DNA of 32,680 nucleotides from Clostridium cuniculi (GCF_004353185.1 NZ_SMUS01000041.1:1-32680); one strand, 5' to 3'; counted from the stretch's first letter, positions 8,811 to 16,648 are shown. Numbers and translations: made by a program. The notes: generated from the sequence alone by a model not told the origin.

Positions 8811-8857
8811 TATCCAATATTTGTCTGTTCCCCTGAGGCCGTTCCAATATTTAGGAG
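8811..8857. repeat. GC-rich palindromic repeat, copy 1 (decayed)
   Basis: Lies between aroC and pheA. ATCCAATATTTG at 8812-8823 followed by TTCCCCTGAGGCC (8828-8840) aligns with ATCCAATATTTG and GACCCCGGAGGCC of the perfect copy at 28456-28496. CCAATATTT occurs a second time at 8844-8852. The pairing is largely degraded here, so this looks like a partial or eroded copy. Confidence 0.6.
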
Positions 8858-8867
8858 ATTCATCATG

Positions 8868-9938
8868 CTACATCAATTCCAAAATTCCAATAGCAGTTAC
8901 TGCTTCTATAACTGGAAGTGCTCTTTGTACAATGCATGGATCATGTCTTCCTTCTATGCTTAACTTAGTTTCCTCCATTGTAGCTATATTAACAGTACTT
9001 TGTTCTTTAAATATTGATGCTGTTGGCTTTATTGCAACCTTGAATACTATTGGCATTCCATTAGTTATTCCACCTAAAATTCCACCATTATTATTAGTTT
9101 TTGTCTTTATAGTTTTACCATCTAAGTAATATTCATCATTAGCTTCTGATCCTCTCATTTTAGAGATATCAAACCCTTTTCCAAATTCAATTCCCTTAAC
9201 TGCTGGCACTGAAAACATTAAATGAGCTAATGTTGATTCTACTGAATCAAAAAATGGATTACCTATTCCAGGCTTTATACCTAAAACAGCACACTCTATA
9301 GTTCCACCTATAGAATCCATATCCTTTCTTGCATTCATAACTTCTTGTCTCATTTCTTCTTCTAATTCTGAATTAATTAAAGGTAATTCTTTTCCTTTAA
9401 ATGATGATATTAATTCTTCATTTATATCTACATCTAAAAAGCTTTTATCTTTAATACTTGCTATGGAATTAACATGAGCTGCAATTGATATTCCTTTGCT
9501 TTCTAATATTTGCTTACAAATGGCTCCTGCAAATACAAGTGGTGCAGTTATTCTTCCTGAGAAATGTCCTCCACCTCTATAGTCATTAAAGCCATCATAT
9601 CTCATAGCACCAGTATAATCTGCATGACCTGGTCTCATTACGTCTTTAAGCTTTGAATAATCCTTAGATTTAGTATTAGAATTTCTTATTATTGCACAAA
9701 GTGGAGTTCCTGTAGTTTTACCTTCAAAATATCCACTTAATATTTCTGGTATATCTCCTTCTTTTCTTGGAGTTGATAACGGACTTTTTCCTGGTGCTCT
9801 TCTTGCCATTTCTACCATTACCTTATCCATATCAATATGAAAACCCGAAGGTAAACCATCGATATTTATTCCTATAGCATTTCCATGAGACTCTCCAAAA
9901 ATAGATACTCTTATATTATTTCCCCACATTCCACCCAT
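8868..9938 (-). CDS. aroC: Chorismate synthase
   Basis: 356 residues. It converts EPSP to chorismate using reduced FMN. Visible signatures are SIFGESHGNAIG at the N-terminus, ARRAPG, RPGHADYTG, the R-G-GGHFSGR segment (YRGGGHFSGRITA), GNPFFDSVES, NGGILGGITNGMP and GRHDPCIVQRA. The ATG at 9938 follows AGGAGG by 8 nt. The later ATG (MWGNN) is less likely because clostridial relatives also begin with a short M-x-G extension before WGN. It overlaps the end of aroA by 23 nt, which suggests translational coupling. Confidence 0.95.
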   Translation of the reverse strand: MGGMWGNNIRVSIFGESHGNAIGINIDGLPSGFHIDMDKVMVEMARRAPGKSPLSTPRKEGDIPEILSGYFEGKTTGTPLCAIIRNSNTKSKDYSKLKDVMRPGHADYTGAMRYDGFNDYRGGGHFSGRITAPLVFAGAICKQILESKGISIAAHVNSIASIKDKSFLDVDINEELISSFKGKELPLINSELEEEMRQEVMNARKDMDSIGGTIECAVLGIKPGIGNPFFDSVESTLAHLMFSVPAVKGIEFGKGFDISKMRGSEANDEYYLDGKTIKTKTNNNGGILGGITNGMPIVFKVAIKPTASIFKEQSTVNIATMEETKLSIEGRHDPCIVQRALPVIEAVTAIGILELM

Positions 9939-11211
9939 GAACGTTTCCTCCTAAAGCTTTAAAGTCTTCAAAGAAGTTTGGATAAGATTTAGCTATACAT
10001 TCATAATCCTTTATCACTATTGGTTCTTCACATCTTGTAGAAGCTATTGCTAAAGTCATAGCTATTCTATGATCCTTATGACTCCATACTTCCACTCCAC
10101 CTTGTAGCTTTTCTACTCCTGTAACTACTAATCCATCTTCTTTTTCTATTATCTTAGCTCCTAATTTATTTAGCTCAGACGTTACTGCTGCAAGCCTATC
10201 ACATTCCTTAATTCTAAGCCTTCCTGCATTTATTATTTCTGTTGTACCTTTTGTTAATGCAGCCACTGATGTAAGAACTGGTATAATATCTGGACATTGA
10301 CTTCCATCGATTACTGTACTAGCTAATTCACCATTAGTAGTACCCTTTACCCCTATATCATTTGCATTAAATATAACATTCATTCTTTCTAGTATATCTA
10401 TTACTTCTTTATCACCTTGAAGAGAATTTAAATCTAAATCCTTACATAATACATCATTACCTAAGCTATCTGCACAAAGGAAAAATGCAGCTTGAGAATA
10501 ATCCCCTTCAACTCTGTAATTTCTTGCATTATATTTTTGATTTCCTTTAATAATGAACTCTCTATAATTGTTATTAATTATTTCTACTCCAAAATCATTC
10601 ATTGCCCTTAATGTTAAATCAATATATCCCTTTGATTCCATTTCAGTAGTAATTATAATTTTAGAATCTTCCTTTAATAATGGTAACGTAAATAATAATC
10701 CAGTTATAAATTGAGAACTTACATTACCCTCTACTTCAAAAGTTCCAGGTTTTAATTCGCCATTTATAACTAAGTTAAGATTACCTTCTTCGTAAGAATA
10801 TTCAACTCCCTGTCTTTCAAATATATTATAATAAGTAGTTAATGGTCTTTTTCCTAAATTACCTCTACCTATAAACTTACTGCTACCTTTAAATAATAGT
10901 GAAATAGGAACTAAAAACCTTAAAGTTGAACCTGATTCATTACAATCAATTATTCTAGTTTCTTGTGGTTTTTCATCAATTCCATATGCCCCTATTACTT
11001 CAATATAATCTTTGTGCTTAACTATTTTAGCCCCTAAAGAATTCATTGCATCAATAGTTGCTATAATGTCATCTGAATAATCTATATTTTCTATAATGCA
11101 TAATCCATCACTTAAAGCTGCACAAATAATTGCTCTATGTGACATACTTTTTGAAGGAGGTATTTTTACCTCTCCCTTAAGCTTTGATGGATATATCTTT
11201 AAATCTGCCAT
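9916..11211 (-). CDS. aroA: EPSP synthase (3-phosphoshikimate 1-carboxyvinyltransferase)
   Basis: 431 residues, the normal length. It transfers the enolpyruvyl group of PEP to shikimate 3-phosphate. Motifs in order are PPSKSMSHRA near residue 18, NESGSTLRF, GRGNLGKRPL, VSSQFITGLL, GDYSQAAFF, QCPDIIPVL, RLRIKECDRL and SHKDHRIAM. The ATG follows GAGGAGTAGAT. It starts 13 nt after aroB and overlaps aroC at its end. Whether it is the glyphosate-tolerant or sensitive class cannot be settled by eye. Confidence 0.95.
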   Translation of the reverse strand: MADLKIYPSKLKGEVKIPPSKSMSHRAIICAALSDGLCIIENIDYSDDIIATIDAMNSLGAKIVKHKDYIEVIGAYGIDEKPQETRIIDCNESGSTLRFLVPISLLFKGSSKFIGRGNLGKRPLTTYYNIFERQGVEYSYEEGNLNLVINGELKPGTFEVEGNVSSQFITGLLFTLPLLKEDSKIIITTEMESKGYIDLTLRAMNDFGVEIINNNYREFIIKGNQKYNARNYRVEGDYSQAAFFLCADSLGNDVLCKDLDLNSLQGDKEVIDILERMNVIFNANDIGVKGTTNGELASTVIDGSQCPDIIPVLTSVAALTKGTTEIINAGRLRIKECDRLAAVTSELNKLGAKIIEKEDGLVVTGVEKLQGGVEVWSHKDHRIAMTLAIASTRCEEPIVIKDYECIAKSYPNFFEDFKALGGNVHGWNVGK

Positions 11212-11224
11212 ATCTACTCCTCTT

Positions 11225-12274
11225 TTATTTCTTAAAAAATTCTGCTGTAGTTTTATATATTTCTGAACTTCCTATTTCTTTTAAAATAATTACATTTAAA
11301 TCATTTCCTAATTTCTTCTTATCTAAATTGATAGCTTCTAAAGTTTCTTCAATATTAACATCAAGTTCATATGGAAGATTGTATTTAACTAAAATATCCT
11401 TAATTCTTTGAGAAGTTCCCTTTTTAGTTAATCCTTTTTCTTCACTAATTTTACTTATTACATACATTCCAATGGCAACACCTTCACCATGACTATATTT
11501 AGTATAATTATAATATTGTTCTATGGCATGACCTAAAGTATGACCAAAGTTTAAAAGCATTCTTTCACCTTTATCTTTTTCATCATTCTCCACAACTTGC
11601 CTCTTAATATCACAACATTTGTGGATAACCACTTCCATATTGTTGATTAATTGTTGATTATTTTCCATTTTTTCAAGATAATCAAAGAATTGTTTATCCT
11701 TAATACATCCATATTTAATGACTTCCGCCATTCCATCTATAAAAAATCTATTATCTAATGTATTTAATACTTCTGGATCTATTAATACACATTTTGGGTG
11801 ATAAAAACTTCCTACTAAGTTTTTTCCTCTTTCTAAATCTACTGCTACTTTCCCTCCAACACTACTATCAACTTGTGCTAAAAGTGATGTTGGTATTTGC
11901 ACAAAGTCAACTCCTCTTAAATATGTAGAAGCTACGAAGCCCCCTAGGTCTCCTATAACTCCTCCCCCTAATGCAATTATCAAATCACTTCTAGTTAAAT
12001 TAAAATCTAGAAGTTCATTATATACAATAGGTAACGTGTTAAAGTTTTTAGTTTCTTCCCCTGGTTTTAATGCTAATAACTTAACTTCAAAATCATTCTT
12101 TTTTAATTCTTCACTAATTTTTCCACCATAATACTTATTTACATTATCATCTGTAATAATAAATATTTTCTTTCCCTTGTATACCTTCCTAATTTCTTCT
12201 GAAACTCTATTAATAATTCCTTTTTCAATTATAATTGGATAACTTCTATCTTTTAAATCAACCTTTAATTCCAT
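11225..12274 (-). CDS. aroB: 3-dehydroquinate synthase
   Basis: 349 residues. It cyclises DAHP to 3-dehydroquinate with catalytic NAD and a metal ion. NAD binding is shown by [10 protein letters not shown] at 103-112. Metal-binding residues are in [19 protein letters not shown] and [10 protein letters not shown]. The ATG follows AAAGGACGGTAGT. It is the second enzyme gene of the operon, after aroF2. The gap between them is filled by a heptad-repeat element. Confidence 0.95.
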   Translation of the reverse strand: MELKVDLKDRSYPIIIEKGIINRVSEEIRKVYKGKKIFIITDDNVNKYYGGKISEELKKNDFEVKLLALKPGEETKNFNTLPIVYNELLDFNLTRSDLIIALGGGVIGDLGGFVASTYLRGVDFVQIPTSLLAQVDSSVGGKVAVDLERGKNLVGSFYHPKCVLIDPEVLNTLDNRFFIDGMAEVIKYGCIKDKQFFDYLEKMENNQQLINNMEVVIHKCCDIKRQVVENDEKDKGERMLLNFGHTLGHAIEQYYNYTKYSHGEGVAIGMYVISKISEEKGLTKKGTSQRIKDILVKYNLPYELDVNIEETLEAINLDKKKLGNDLNVIILKEIGSSEIYKTTAEFFKK

Positions 12275-12304
12275 ACTACCGTCCTTTCTTACTAAAGTAA
12301 TAAT

Positions 12305-12385
12305 GAAAAAGTAGAGTTAAAAGGTTATTATTTAATTCATCTAAGCTGAATTTATTATTTACCTTTTCTCTTTTACCTTTTCTCT
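12305..12385 (-). repeat. Heptad-repeat palindromic element, copy 2 (aroF2-aroB gap, different word)
   Basis: On the minus strand the left arm reads AGAGAAA, AGGTAAA, AGAGAAA, AGGTAAA. The opposite arm, read inverted, is AGTAGAG, TTAAAAG, GTTATT-like. The centre is a hairpin AAATTCAGC-TTAG-atGAATT (12334-12353), whose 5' half and loop are identical to the central hairpin of the leuS-leader element at 22516-22537. The arm words therefore differ while the centre is shared. Confidence 0.75.
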
Positions 12386-12390
12386 AAAAA

Positions 12391-13404
12391 TTAAATTTCT
12401 CTTCCTACAGCTCCTGCTATCACTTTTAAGTCTTCCATTAATTTTGCAAATACATCTGGTTTTATTGATTGCTGTCCATCACACAATGCTTTTTGTGGGT
12501 CATTATGAACTTCAATTATAAGACCATCAGCACCTACAGCTATTGCTGCCTTTGATAATGGCTCTACCATCCACCACTTTCCTGCAGAGTGACTTGGATC
12601 AATTACTACTGGTAAGTGGCTTAATTTTTTAATTGCTGGTACAGCACTTAAATCTAAAGTATTTCTAGTATATGTTTCAAAAGTTCTTATTCCTCTTTCA
12701 CAAAGAATAACCTGTTCATTACCACCAGCCATAATATATTCTGCACTCATTAATAACTCTTCTATTGTGGCAGATAAACCTCTCTTTAAAAGTATAGGTT
12801 TATTAATTTTACCTAACTCTTTTAATAAATCAAAGTTTTGCATATTTCTTGCCCCTACTTGAATTATATCAGCTTTTTCAACAAATGTTTCTATATCATA
12901 TGGTGACATAAGCTCTGTCACTATTGGTAATCCTGTTTTAGCTTTTGCTTCATTTAATAATTCTAACCCTTCATATTTTAAACCTTGGAAACTATATGGA
13001 GAAGTTCTTGGTTTAAATGCCCCACCTCTTAAGAAACTAGCTCCGCATTTTTTAACTTCATCTGCAACTAATGCTATTTGCTCTTTATTTTCAACTGAAC
13101 AAGGTCCAGCTATTACTGCAATTTTATTTCCTCCAATAGTATGTCCATTAACATCAATTACTGTATTTTCTGGATGGAATAATCTATTTGCTTTCTTAAA
13201 AGGTTCTTGAACATGCATTACCCTTTCAACATTAGGATTCGCTTCAATGTATGAAGGATCTATTCTTGTTGTATCCCCAACTAATCCTAATATACTCATT
13301 TCTGTACCTATAACTGGATTTACTGTTACACCTAAAGCTTCTAATTCTCCTGTTATCTTTTTAATTGCTTCATTACTTGTTTTTGGTTTTAATATTACTA
13401 CCAT
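12391..13404 (-). CDS. aroF: DAHP synthase, type I-beta, with N-terminal ferredoxin-like domain (isozyme 2)
   Basis: 337 residues, the same reaction as the isozyme at 5218-6231, and first enzyme gene of the operon. The regulatory domain is about 1-70. The barrel shows AGPCSVEN, FLRGGAFKPRTSPYSFQG, QVGARNMQNFDLL, LLKRGLSATIEE, VIDPSHSAGKWW and IEVHNDPQKALCDG. The ATG follows AAGGGGG by 8 nt. The N-terminal domain differs clearly from isozyme 1, which suggests sensitivity to a different end product. A 43-codon aromatic-rich ORF and an intrinsic terminator precede it, so its transcription, and that of the whole operon, is probably attenuated. Confidence 0.93.
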   Translation of the reverse strand: MVVILKPKTSNEAIKKITGELEALGVTVNPVIGTEMSILGLVGDTTRIDPSYIEANPNVERVMHVQEPFKKANRLFHPENTVIDVNGHTIGGNKIAVIAGPCSVENKEQIALVADEVKKCGASFLRGGAFKPRTSPYSFQGLKYEGLELLNEAKAKTGLPIVTELMSPYDIETFVEKADIIQVGARNMQNFDLLKELGKINKPILLKRGLSATIEELLMSAEYIMAGGNEQVILCERGIRTFETYTRNTLDLSAVPAIKKLSHLPVVIDPSHSAGKWWMVEPLSKAAIAVGADGLIIEVHNDPQKALCDGQQSIKPDVFAKLMEDLKVIAGAVGREI

Positions 13405-13422
13405 GTTAAATGCCCCCTTAAA

Positions 13423-13563
13423 TTAGTTAGGAATTAGTATTTTAGAGTTAGTAATCTTACCATCTCATATACTATTCTCCTTAACACTATTTTTTTATAT
13501 GCAACATATTTTCCTTACGAAAAATATATAACTTTAACTTAATAACTTCTAACTACTAACTAA
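13423..13563 (-). repeat. Heptad-repeat palindromic element, copy 3 (operon leader, third word)
   Basis: A 141-bp element between the attenuator and aroF2. Both ends begin TTAGTTAG (13423-13430, and complement of 13556-13563). One arm continues TAGTTAG, AAGTTAT, TAAGTTA; the other GAATTAG, TATTTTAG, AGTTAG, so a 7-nt rhythm is visible with small slips. A hairpin around ATATTTTTC-GTAA-GGAAAATAT lies inside. The right end touches the T run of the attenuator. Confidence 0.75.
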
Positions 13564-13588
13564 AAAAGAGAACTCTAATGAGTTCTCT
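13562..13588 (-). terminator. Intrinsic terminator of the aromatic operon leader (attenuator)
   Basis: On the minus strand AGAGAACTC (complement of 13580-13588), loop ATTA and GAGTTCTCT (complement of 13567-13575) form a perfect 9-bp hairpin with six T at its end. It sits 57 nt after the leader ORF stop and about 160 nt before the aroF2 ATG, with no other gene in between. It therefore faces the operon it would switch off, not the end of a gene. Confidence 0.88.
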
Positions 13589-13644
13589 CCTATAAACTAT
13601 ACTTTAAATACACTTTTAGATATTAAGATATATAAAAAGATTCA

Positions 13645-13776
13645 CTAATTGCTCATTAGAAAAAAATTATATTTATTTTTGCAAAAGAAATAGCCAGCGC
13701 TAAAATAATAGCCCCAGAATATAAAGTAAAAAAATCTATTAAATTTTGCAATTAAATTCTTTTCTAATCCTTTCAT
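13645..13776 (-). CDS. Aromatic-rich 43-residue leader peptide of the aro operon
   Basis: An ORF too short for routine calling: ATG 13776 to TAG 13645. A ribosome site AAGAGGT lies 8 nt before the ATG. Of 43 residues 10 are Phe, 5 Tyr and 1 Trp. They concentrate in residues 12-21 (FNRFFYFIFW) and 22-31 (GYYFSAGYFF), where 13 of 20 are aromatic; another FF is at 38-39. It is preceded by a consensus promoter and followed by an intrinsic terminator and then nine aromatic-pathway genes. The natural reading is a regulatory leader peptide: ribosomes pause at Phe/Tyr/Trp codons when charged tRNA is scarce. The segment just before the stop codon (13661-13652) can pair with the terminator. An alternative is a small membrane protein, since the same stretch is hydrophobic, but the context favours attenuation. 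Confidence 0.8.
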   Translation of the reverse strand: MKGLEKNLIAKFNRFFYFIFWGYYFSAGYFFCKNKYNFFLMSN

Positions 13777-13818
13777 AATATATACCTCTTTTAGCTTTCA
13801 TCAATTTACTTTTTCTTT

Positions 13819-13847
13819 ATTTTAACCATATTTAACCACTTTGTCAA
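13819..13847 (-). promoter_or_regulatory. Sigma-A-type promoter of the aromatic operon
   Basis: On the minus strand TTGACA (complement of 13842-13847), a 17-nt spacer and TAAAAT (complement of 13819-13824). Transcription would begin near 13812, about 35 nt before the leader-peptide ATG. Confidence 0.85.
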
Positions 13848-13858
13848 TCTTTTTACAT

Positions 13859-13884
13859 CTATTTTGTAAGACTCTACAAAATAG
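13859..13884 (-). terminator. Hairpin at the end of the cardiolipin synthase gene
   Basis: CTATTTTGTA (13859-13868) and TACAAAATAG (13875-13884) form a perfect 10-bp stem with a 6-nt loop, and the cls stop codon lies inside it. On the minus strand it is followed by ATGTAAAAAG, not a T run, so it may be a weak terminator or a 3'-end stabiliser. Readthrough from cls into the aro leader is possible. Confidence 0.55.
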
Positions 13885-15301
13885 GTGACAACAATCTTAT
13901 TAATGACTCTTTAATCTTTAAATTTCTAGACCTTTTATAATATTCTTCTTTTGTAACTAATTTAGACTTTAATTGATCATCTAAAAATATTTTTTCTTGC
14001 TCTTTAGCTACTGTTTCATTATAAATAAATGCATTTACCTCAAAATTTAATTTAAAACTTCTTATATCTAAATTTGCAGTTCCAATACTACATACTTCAC
14101 CATCTGCTACAATTGTTTTAGAATGAATAAATCCATTACCATAACGATATATTTTTATTCCATATTCTATTAGCAATCCTATATTAGCACTTAACATCCA
14201 TTCCATAAAGAAATGATCTGGAGCCCCTGGAACTATAATTCTAACATCAACTCCTGAAAGAGCTGATATTTTTAAAGCTTCCATCATTGGACTATCTGGT
14301 ACTAAGTATGGTGTTTGAATATAAACATAATTTTTTGCATTATTTATAATTTTCATATAAGAATTTTTAATATATTCTTCCATATGATCCGGACCAGAAG
14401 ATACTATTTGCATTCCTACATTACCCACTACTTCTGGAACTGGAAAGTACATTGACATATTCCCCATGTTTTCATCTGCAGCATAGTCCCAATCCAATAT
14501 AAATCTTTTATTTAACTCATTAACAGCCTCACCTTTAACTCTAATATGAGTATCTCTCCAAAATTTAAATTGTTTTCCTTTGTTAACATACTCATTTCCA
14601 ACATTAAATCCACCAACATATCCAATTTTACCGTCAATTACAACTATTTTTCTATGATTTCTATAATTAATACGTGTATTAATATGTGGCAAAACTCCTG
14701 GAAAGAATACAGCCATTTTTATTCCATAAGATTCTATTTCCTTAATTATTTTTTTAGTAATTCGCTTTGATCCCATGCCATCTATGACTAGTCTTACTTC
14801 AACGCCATCTTTAGTCTTTTCATGTAGTTCTTTTATCAGCGCTCTTCCTAAATCATCATATCTAAAAATATAATATTCTATATGTATGAAGCTTTTAGCA
14901 GCTCTAATATCATTAAATAAATCTCTAAACTTATCTTCTCCATTAATATATGTTTTTACTTCATTTCCTGTAGTATAAACAGCTCCAGAATGATTATAAT
15001 TCATTAAAATTAAATCTTCATAATTCTCATTAATTTCACTATCAAAATTAGGTAGTTCACTATTACTTCTTAACTTATATCTTTTAATTTTATCTGCAAG
15101 CTTTTTCTCTCTAAATATTTTTTGCCTACTCAAATTTTGCCCCAATAATAAGTATAGAATAAACCCTATACCTGGTAATGCAATTAGTATTAGCAGCCAA
15201 GCCCATGTTGTTGTAGGCTCTTTTCTTTCAATAAATATTAATGATAATGCAGATATTAAATTTAATAAAAAAAACATTGCTAATAATACTATATATGCCA
15301 T
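13874..15301 (-). CDS. cls: Cardiolipin synthase (phospholipase D family)
   Basis: 475 residues. It joins two phosphatidylglycerol molecules to cardiolipin at the membrane. Two N-terminal hydrophobic helices (about 2-24 and 32-54, PLDc_N type) precede two HKD catalytic motifs: H216-R-K218 with D223 (YRNHRKIVVIDG), and H393-S-K395 with D400 (FIHSKTIVADG). Spacing and length match bacterial Cls. A ribosome site AAAGGA lies about 11 nt before the ATG. Genes on either side are unrelated, so it is probably transcribed alone. Confidence 0.93.
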   Translation of the reverse strand: MAYIVLLAMFFLLNLISALSLIFIERKEPTTTWAWLLILIALPGIGFILYLLLGQNLSRQKIFREKKLADKIKRYKLRSNSELPNFDSEINENYEDLILMNYNHSGAVYTTGNEVKTYINGEDKFRDLFNDIRAAKSFIHIEYYIFRYDDLGRALIKELHEKTKDGVEVRLVIDGMGSKRITKKIIKEIESYGIKMAVFFPGVLPHINTRINYRNHRKIVVIDGKIGYVGGFNVGNEYVNKGKQFKFWRDTHIRVKGEAVNELNKRFILDWDYAADENMGNMSMYFPVPEVVGNVGMQIVSSGPDHMEEYIKNSYMKIINNAKNYVYIQTPYLVPDSPMMEALKISALSGVDVRIIVPGAPDHFFMEWMLSANIGLLIEYGIKIYRYGNGFIHSKTIVADGEVCSIGTANLDIRSFKLNFEVNAFIYNETVAKEQEKIFLDDQLKSKLVTKEEYYKRSRNLKIKESLIRLLSPIL

Positions 15302-15392
15302 AAATCATTAATTCCTTTCAACTTTTAGCTCTTTATTATTATTATACATCAATAAAGTAGCAATTAATACTCTAACTAAATTGCATATTAAA

Positions 15393-15420
15393 AAGAACCA
15401 TGCTTTATGGCATGGTTCTT
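15393..15420 (-). terminator. Terminator of the reverse rubrerythrin pair
   Basis: AAGAACCATGC (15393-15403) and GCATGGTTCTT (15410-15420) form an 11-bp perfect stem. On the minus strand it is followed by TTTT, about 20 nt after the stop of the downstream rubrerythrin gene. Confidence 0.9.
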
Positions 15421-15440
15421 ATGTATGGAATTTTTAGATA

Positions 15441-15983
15441 TTAAGCAAAGTATCTGTTTAATAATCCTTCGAAAGCTTTTCCGTGTCTAGCTTCGTCTTT
15501 GCACATTTCATGAACTGTGTCATGGATTGCATCTAAGTTTAATTCTTTAGCTAATTTAGCTAAATCTAATTTACCTTGAGTTGCTCCGTGTTCTGCAGCT
15601 ACTCTAGCTTCTAAGTTAGCTTTTGTATCAGCAACAACTACTTCTCCTAATAATTCAGCGAATTTTGCAGCGTGTTCTGCTTCTTCGATTGCTATTCTCT
15701 TGTAAGCTTCAGCAACTTCTGGGAATCCTTCTCTATCTGCTTGTCTTGACATTGCTAAGTACATTCCTACTTCTGTACATTCTCCAACAAAGTTAGCTCT
15801 TAATCCTTCGATTACTCTTTCGTCTACACCTTGAGCAACTCCGATTCTGTGCTCATCAGCAAATACTAATTCTCCTGCTTGTTCTACAAACTTATCAGCT
15901 CCAACATGGCATAATGGGCATTCTGCTGGTGCAGTTTCTCCTTCGTGAACATATCCACATACTGTACATACAAATTTCTTCAT
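15441..15983 (-). CDS. Reverse rubrerythrin, downstream copy
   Basis: 180 residues. A rubredoxin-type Fe(Cys)4 domain comes first (C6-x-x-C9 and C22-x-x-C25), followed by a ferritin-like diiron domain ([30 protein letters not shown]). This is the reversed domain order typical of clostridial revRbr, which reduces hydrogen peroxide and oxygen with electrons from NADH-linked redox partners. The protein is identical to the product of the gene immediately upstream. The ribosome site is AGGAGG. Codon use is more strongly biased than in the neighbours, as in highly expressed genes. A related duplicated pair is known in Clostridium acetobutylicum under PerR control; that control is inferred here. Confidence 0.93.
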   Translation of the reverse strand: MKKFVCTVCGYVHEGETAPAECPLCHVGADKFVEQAGELVFADEHRIGVAQGVDERVIEGLRANFVGECTEVGMYLAMSRQADREGFPEVAEAYKRIAIEEAEHAAKFAELLGEVVVADTKANLEARVAAEHGATQGKLDLAKLAKELNLDAIHDTVHEMCKDEARHGKAFEGLLNRYFA

Positions 15984-16045
15984 AGTTAATTCCTCCTAAA
16001 TTTTCATATTATTCTTGTATTTTCTATAATACTTTTTTATTATAT

Positions 16046-16079
16046 ACTACAAAAGTACAAGCTTCTATACTTTTGTAGT
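16046..16079. other. Hairpin between the two rubrerythrin genes
   Basis: ACTACAAAAGTA (16046-16057) and TACTTTTGTAGT (16068-16079) form a perfect 12-bp stem with a 10-nt loop. On the minus strand it is followed by ATATAATAAAAAAG, so a strong T run is missing. It could be a partial terminator or an mRNA processing/stability element within a two-gene transcript. Confidence 0.6.
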
Positions 16080-16105
16080 AATTTTATCTTTAAATTTTAT
16101 AAATC

Positions 16106-16648
16106 TTAAGCGAAGTATCTATTTAATAATCCTTCGAAAGCCTTACCGTGTCTAGCTTCGTCTTTACACATTTCATGAACTGTGTCATGGATTGCATCTA
16201 AGTTTAATTCTTTAGCTAATTTAGCTAAATCTAATTTACCTTGAGTTGCTCCGTGTTCTGCAGCTACTCTAGCTTCTAAGTTAGCTTTTGTATCAGCAAC
16301 AACTACTTCTCCTAATAATTCAGCAAATTTTGCAGCGTGTTCTGCTTCTTCGATTGCTATTCTCTTGTAAGCTTCAGCAACTTCTGGGAATCCTTCTCTG
16401 TCTGCTTGTCTTGACATTGCTAAGTACATTCCTACTTCTGTACATTCTCCAACAAAGTTAGCTCTTAATCCTTCGATTACTCTTTCGTCTACACCTTGAG
16501 CAACTCCGATTCTGTGCTCATCAGCAAATACTAATTCTCCTGCTTGTTCTACAAACTTATCAGCTCCAACATGGCATAATGGGCATTCTGCTGGTGCAGT
16601 TTCTCCTTCGTGAACATATCCACATACTGTACATACAAATTTCTTCAT
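16106..16648 (-). CDS. Reverse rubrerythrin, upstream copy
   Basis: 180 residues, with the same rubredoxin-then-diiron architecture and an identical amino acid sequence to the copy at 15441-15983. I count about seven nucleotide differences in 543, all silent, mostly in the 3' 60 bases; the 5' half is essentially identical. The flanking sequence becomes unrelated a few bases outside the coding region apart from the ribosome site. That pattern fits recent duplication or continuing gene conversion. Its own promoter lies about 120 nt upstream. It presumably protects this anaerobe from oxygen and peroxide. Confidence 0.93.
   Translation of the reverse strand: MKKFVCTVCGYVHEGETAPAECPLCHVGADKFVEQAGELVFADEHRIGVAQGVDERVIEGLRANFVGECTEVGMYLAMSRQADREGFPEVAEAYKRIAIEEAEHAAKFAELLGEVVVADTKANLEARVAAEHGATQGKLDLAKLAKELNLDAIHDTVHEMCKDEARHGKAFEGLLNRYFA

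Noticed and set aside
8662..9129. 155-codon plus-strand ORF opposite pheA/aroC
   Set aside because: Antisense to two unmistakable genes and crosses their gap; no ribosome site and no recognisable protein features.
13405..13818. Whether the aro leader is a T-box riboswitch
   Set aside because: No TGG-N-ACC T-box sequence, AGTA/GAA specifier loop or AGAGAG distal loop is present, unlike the clear leuS T-box in this same window.
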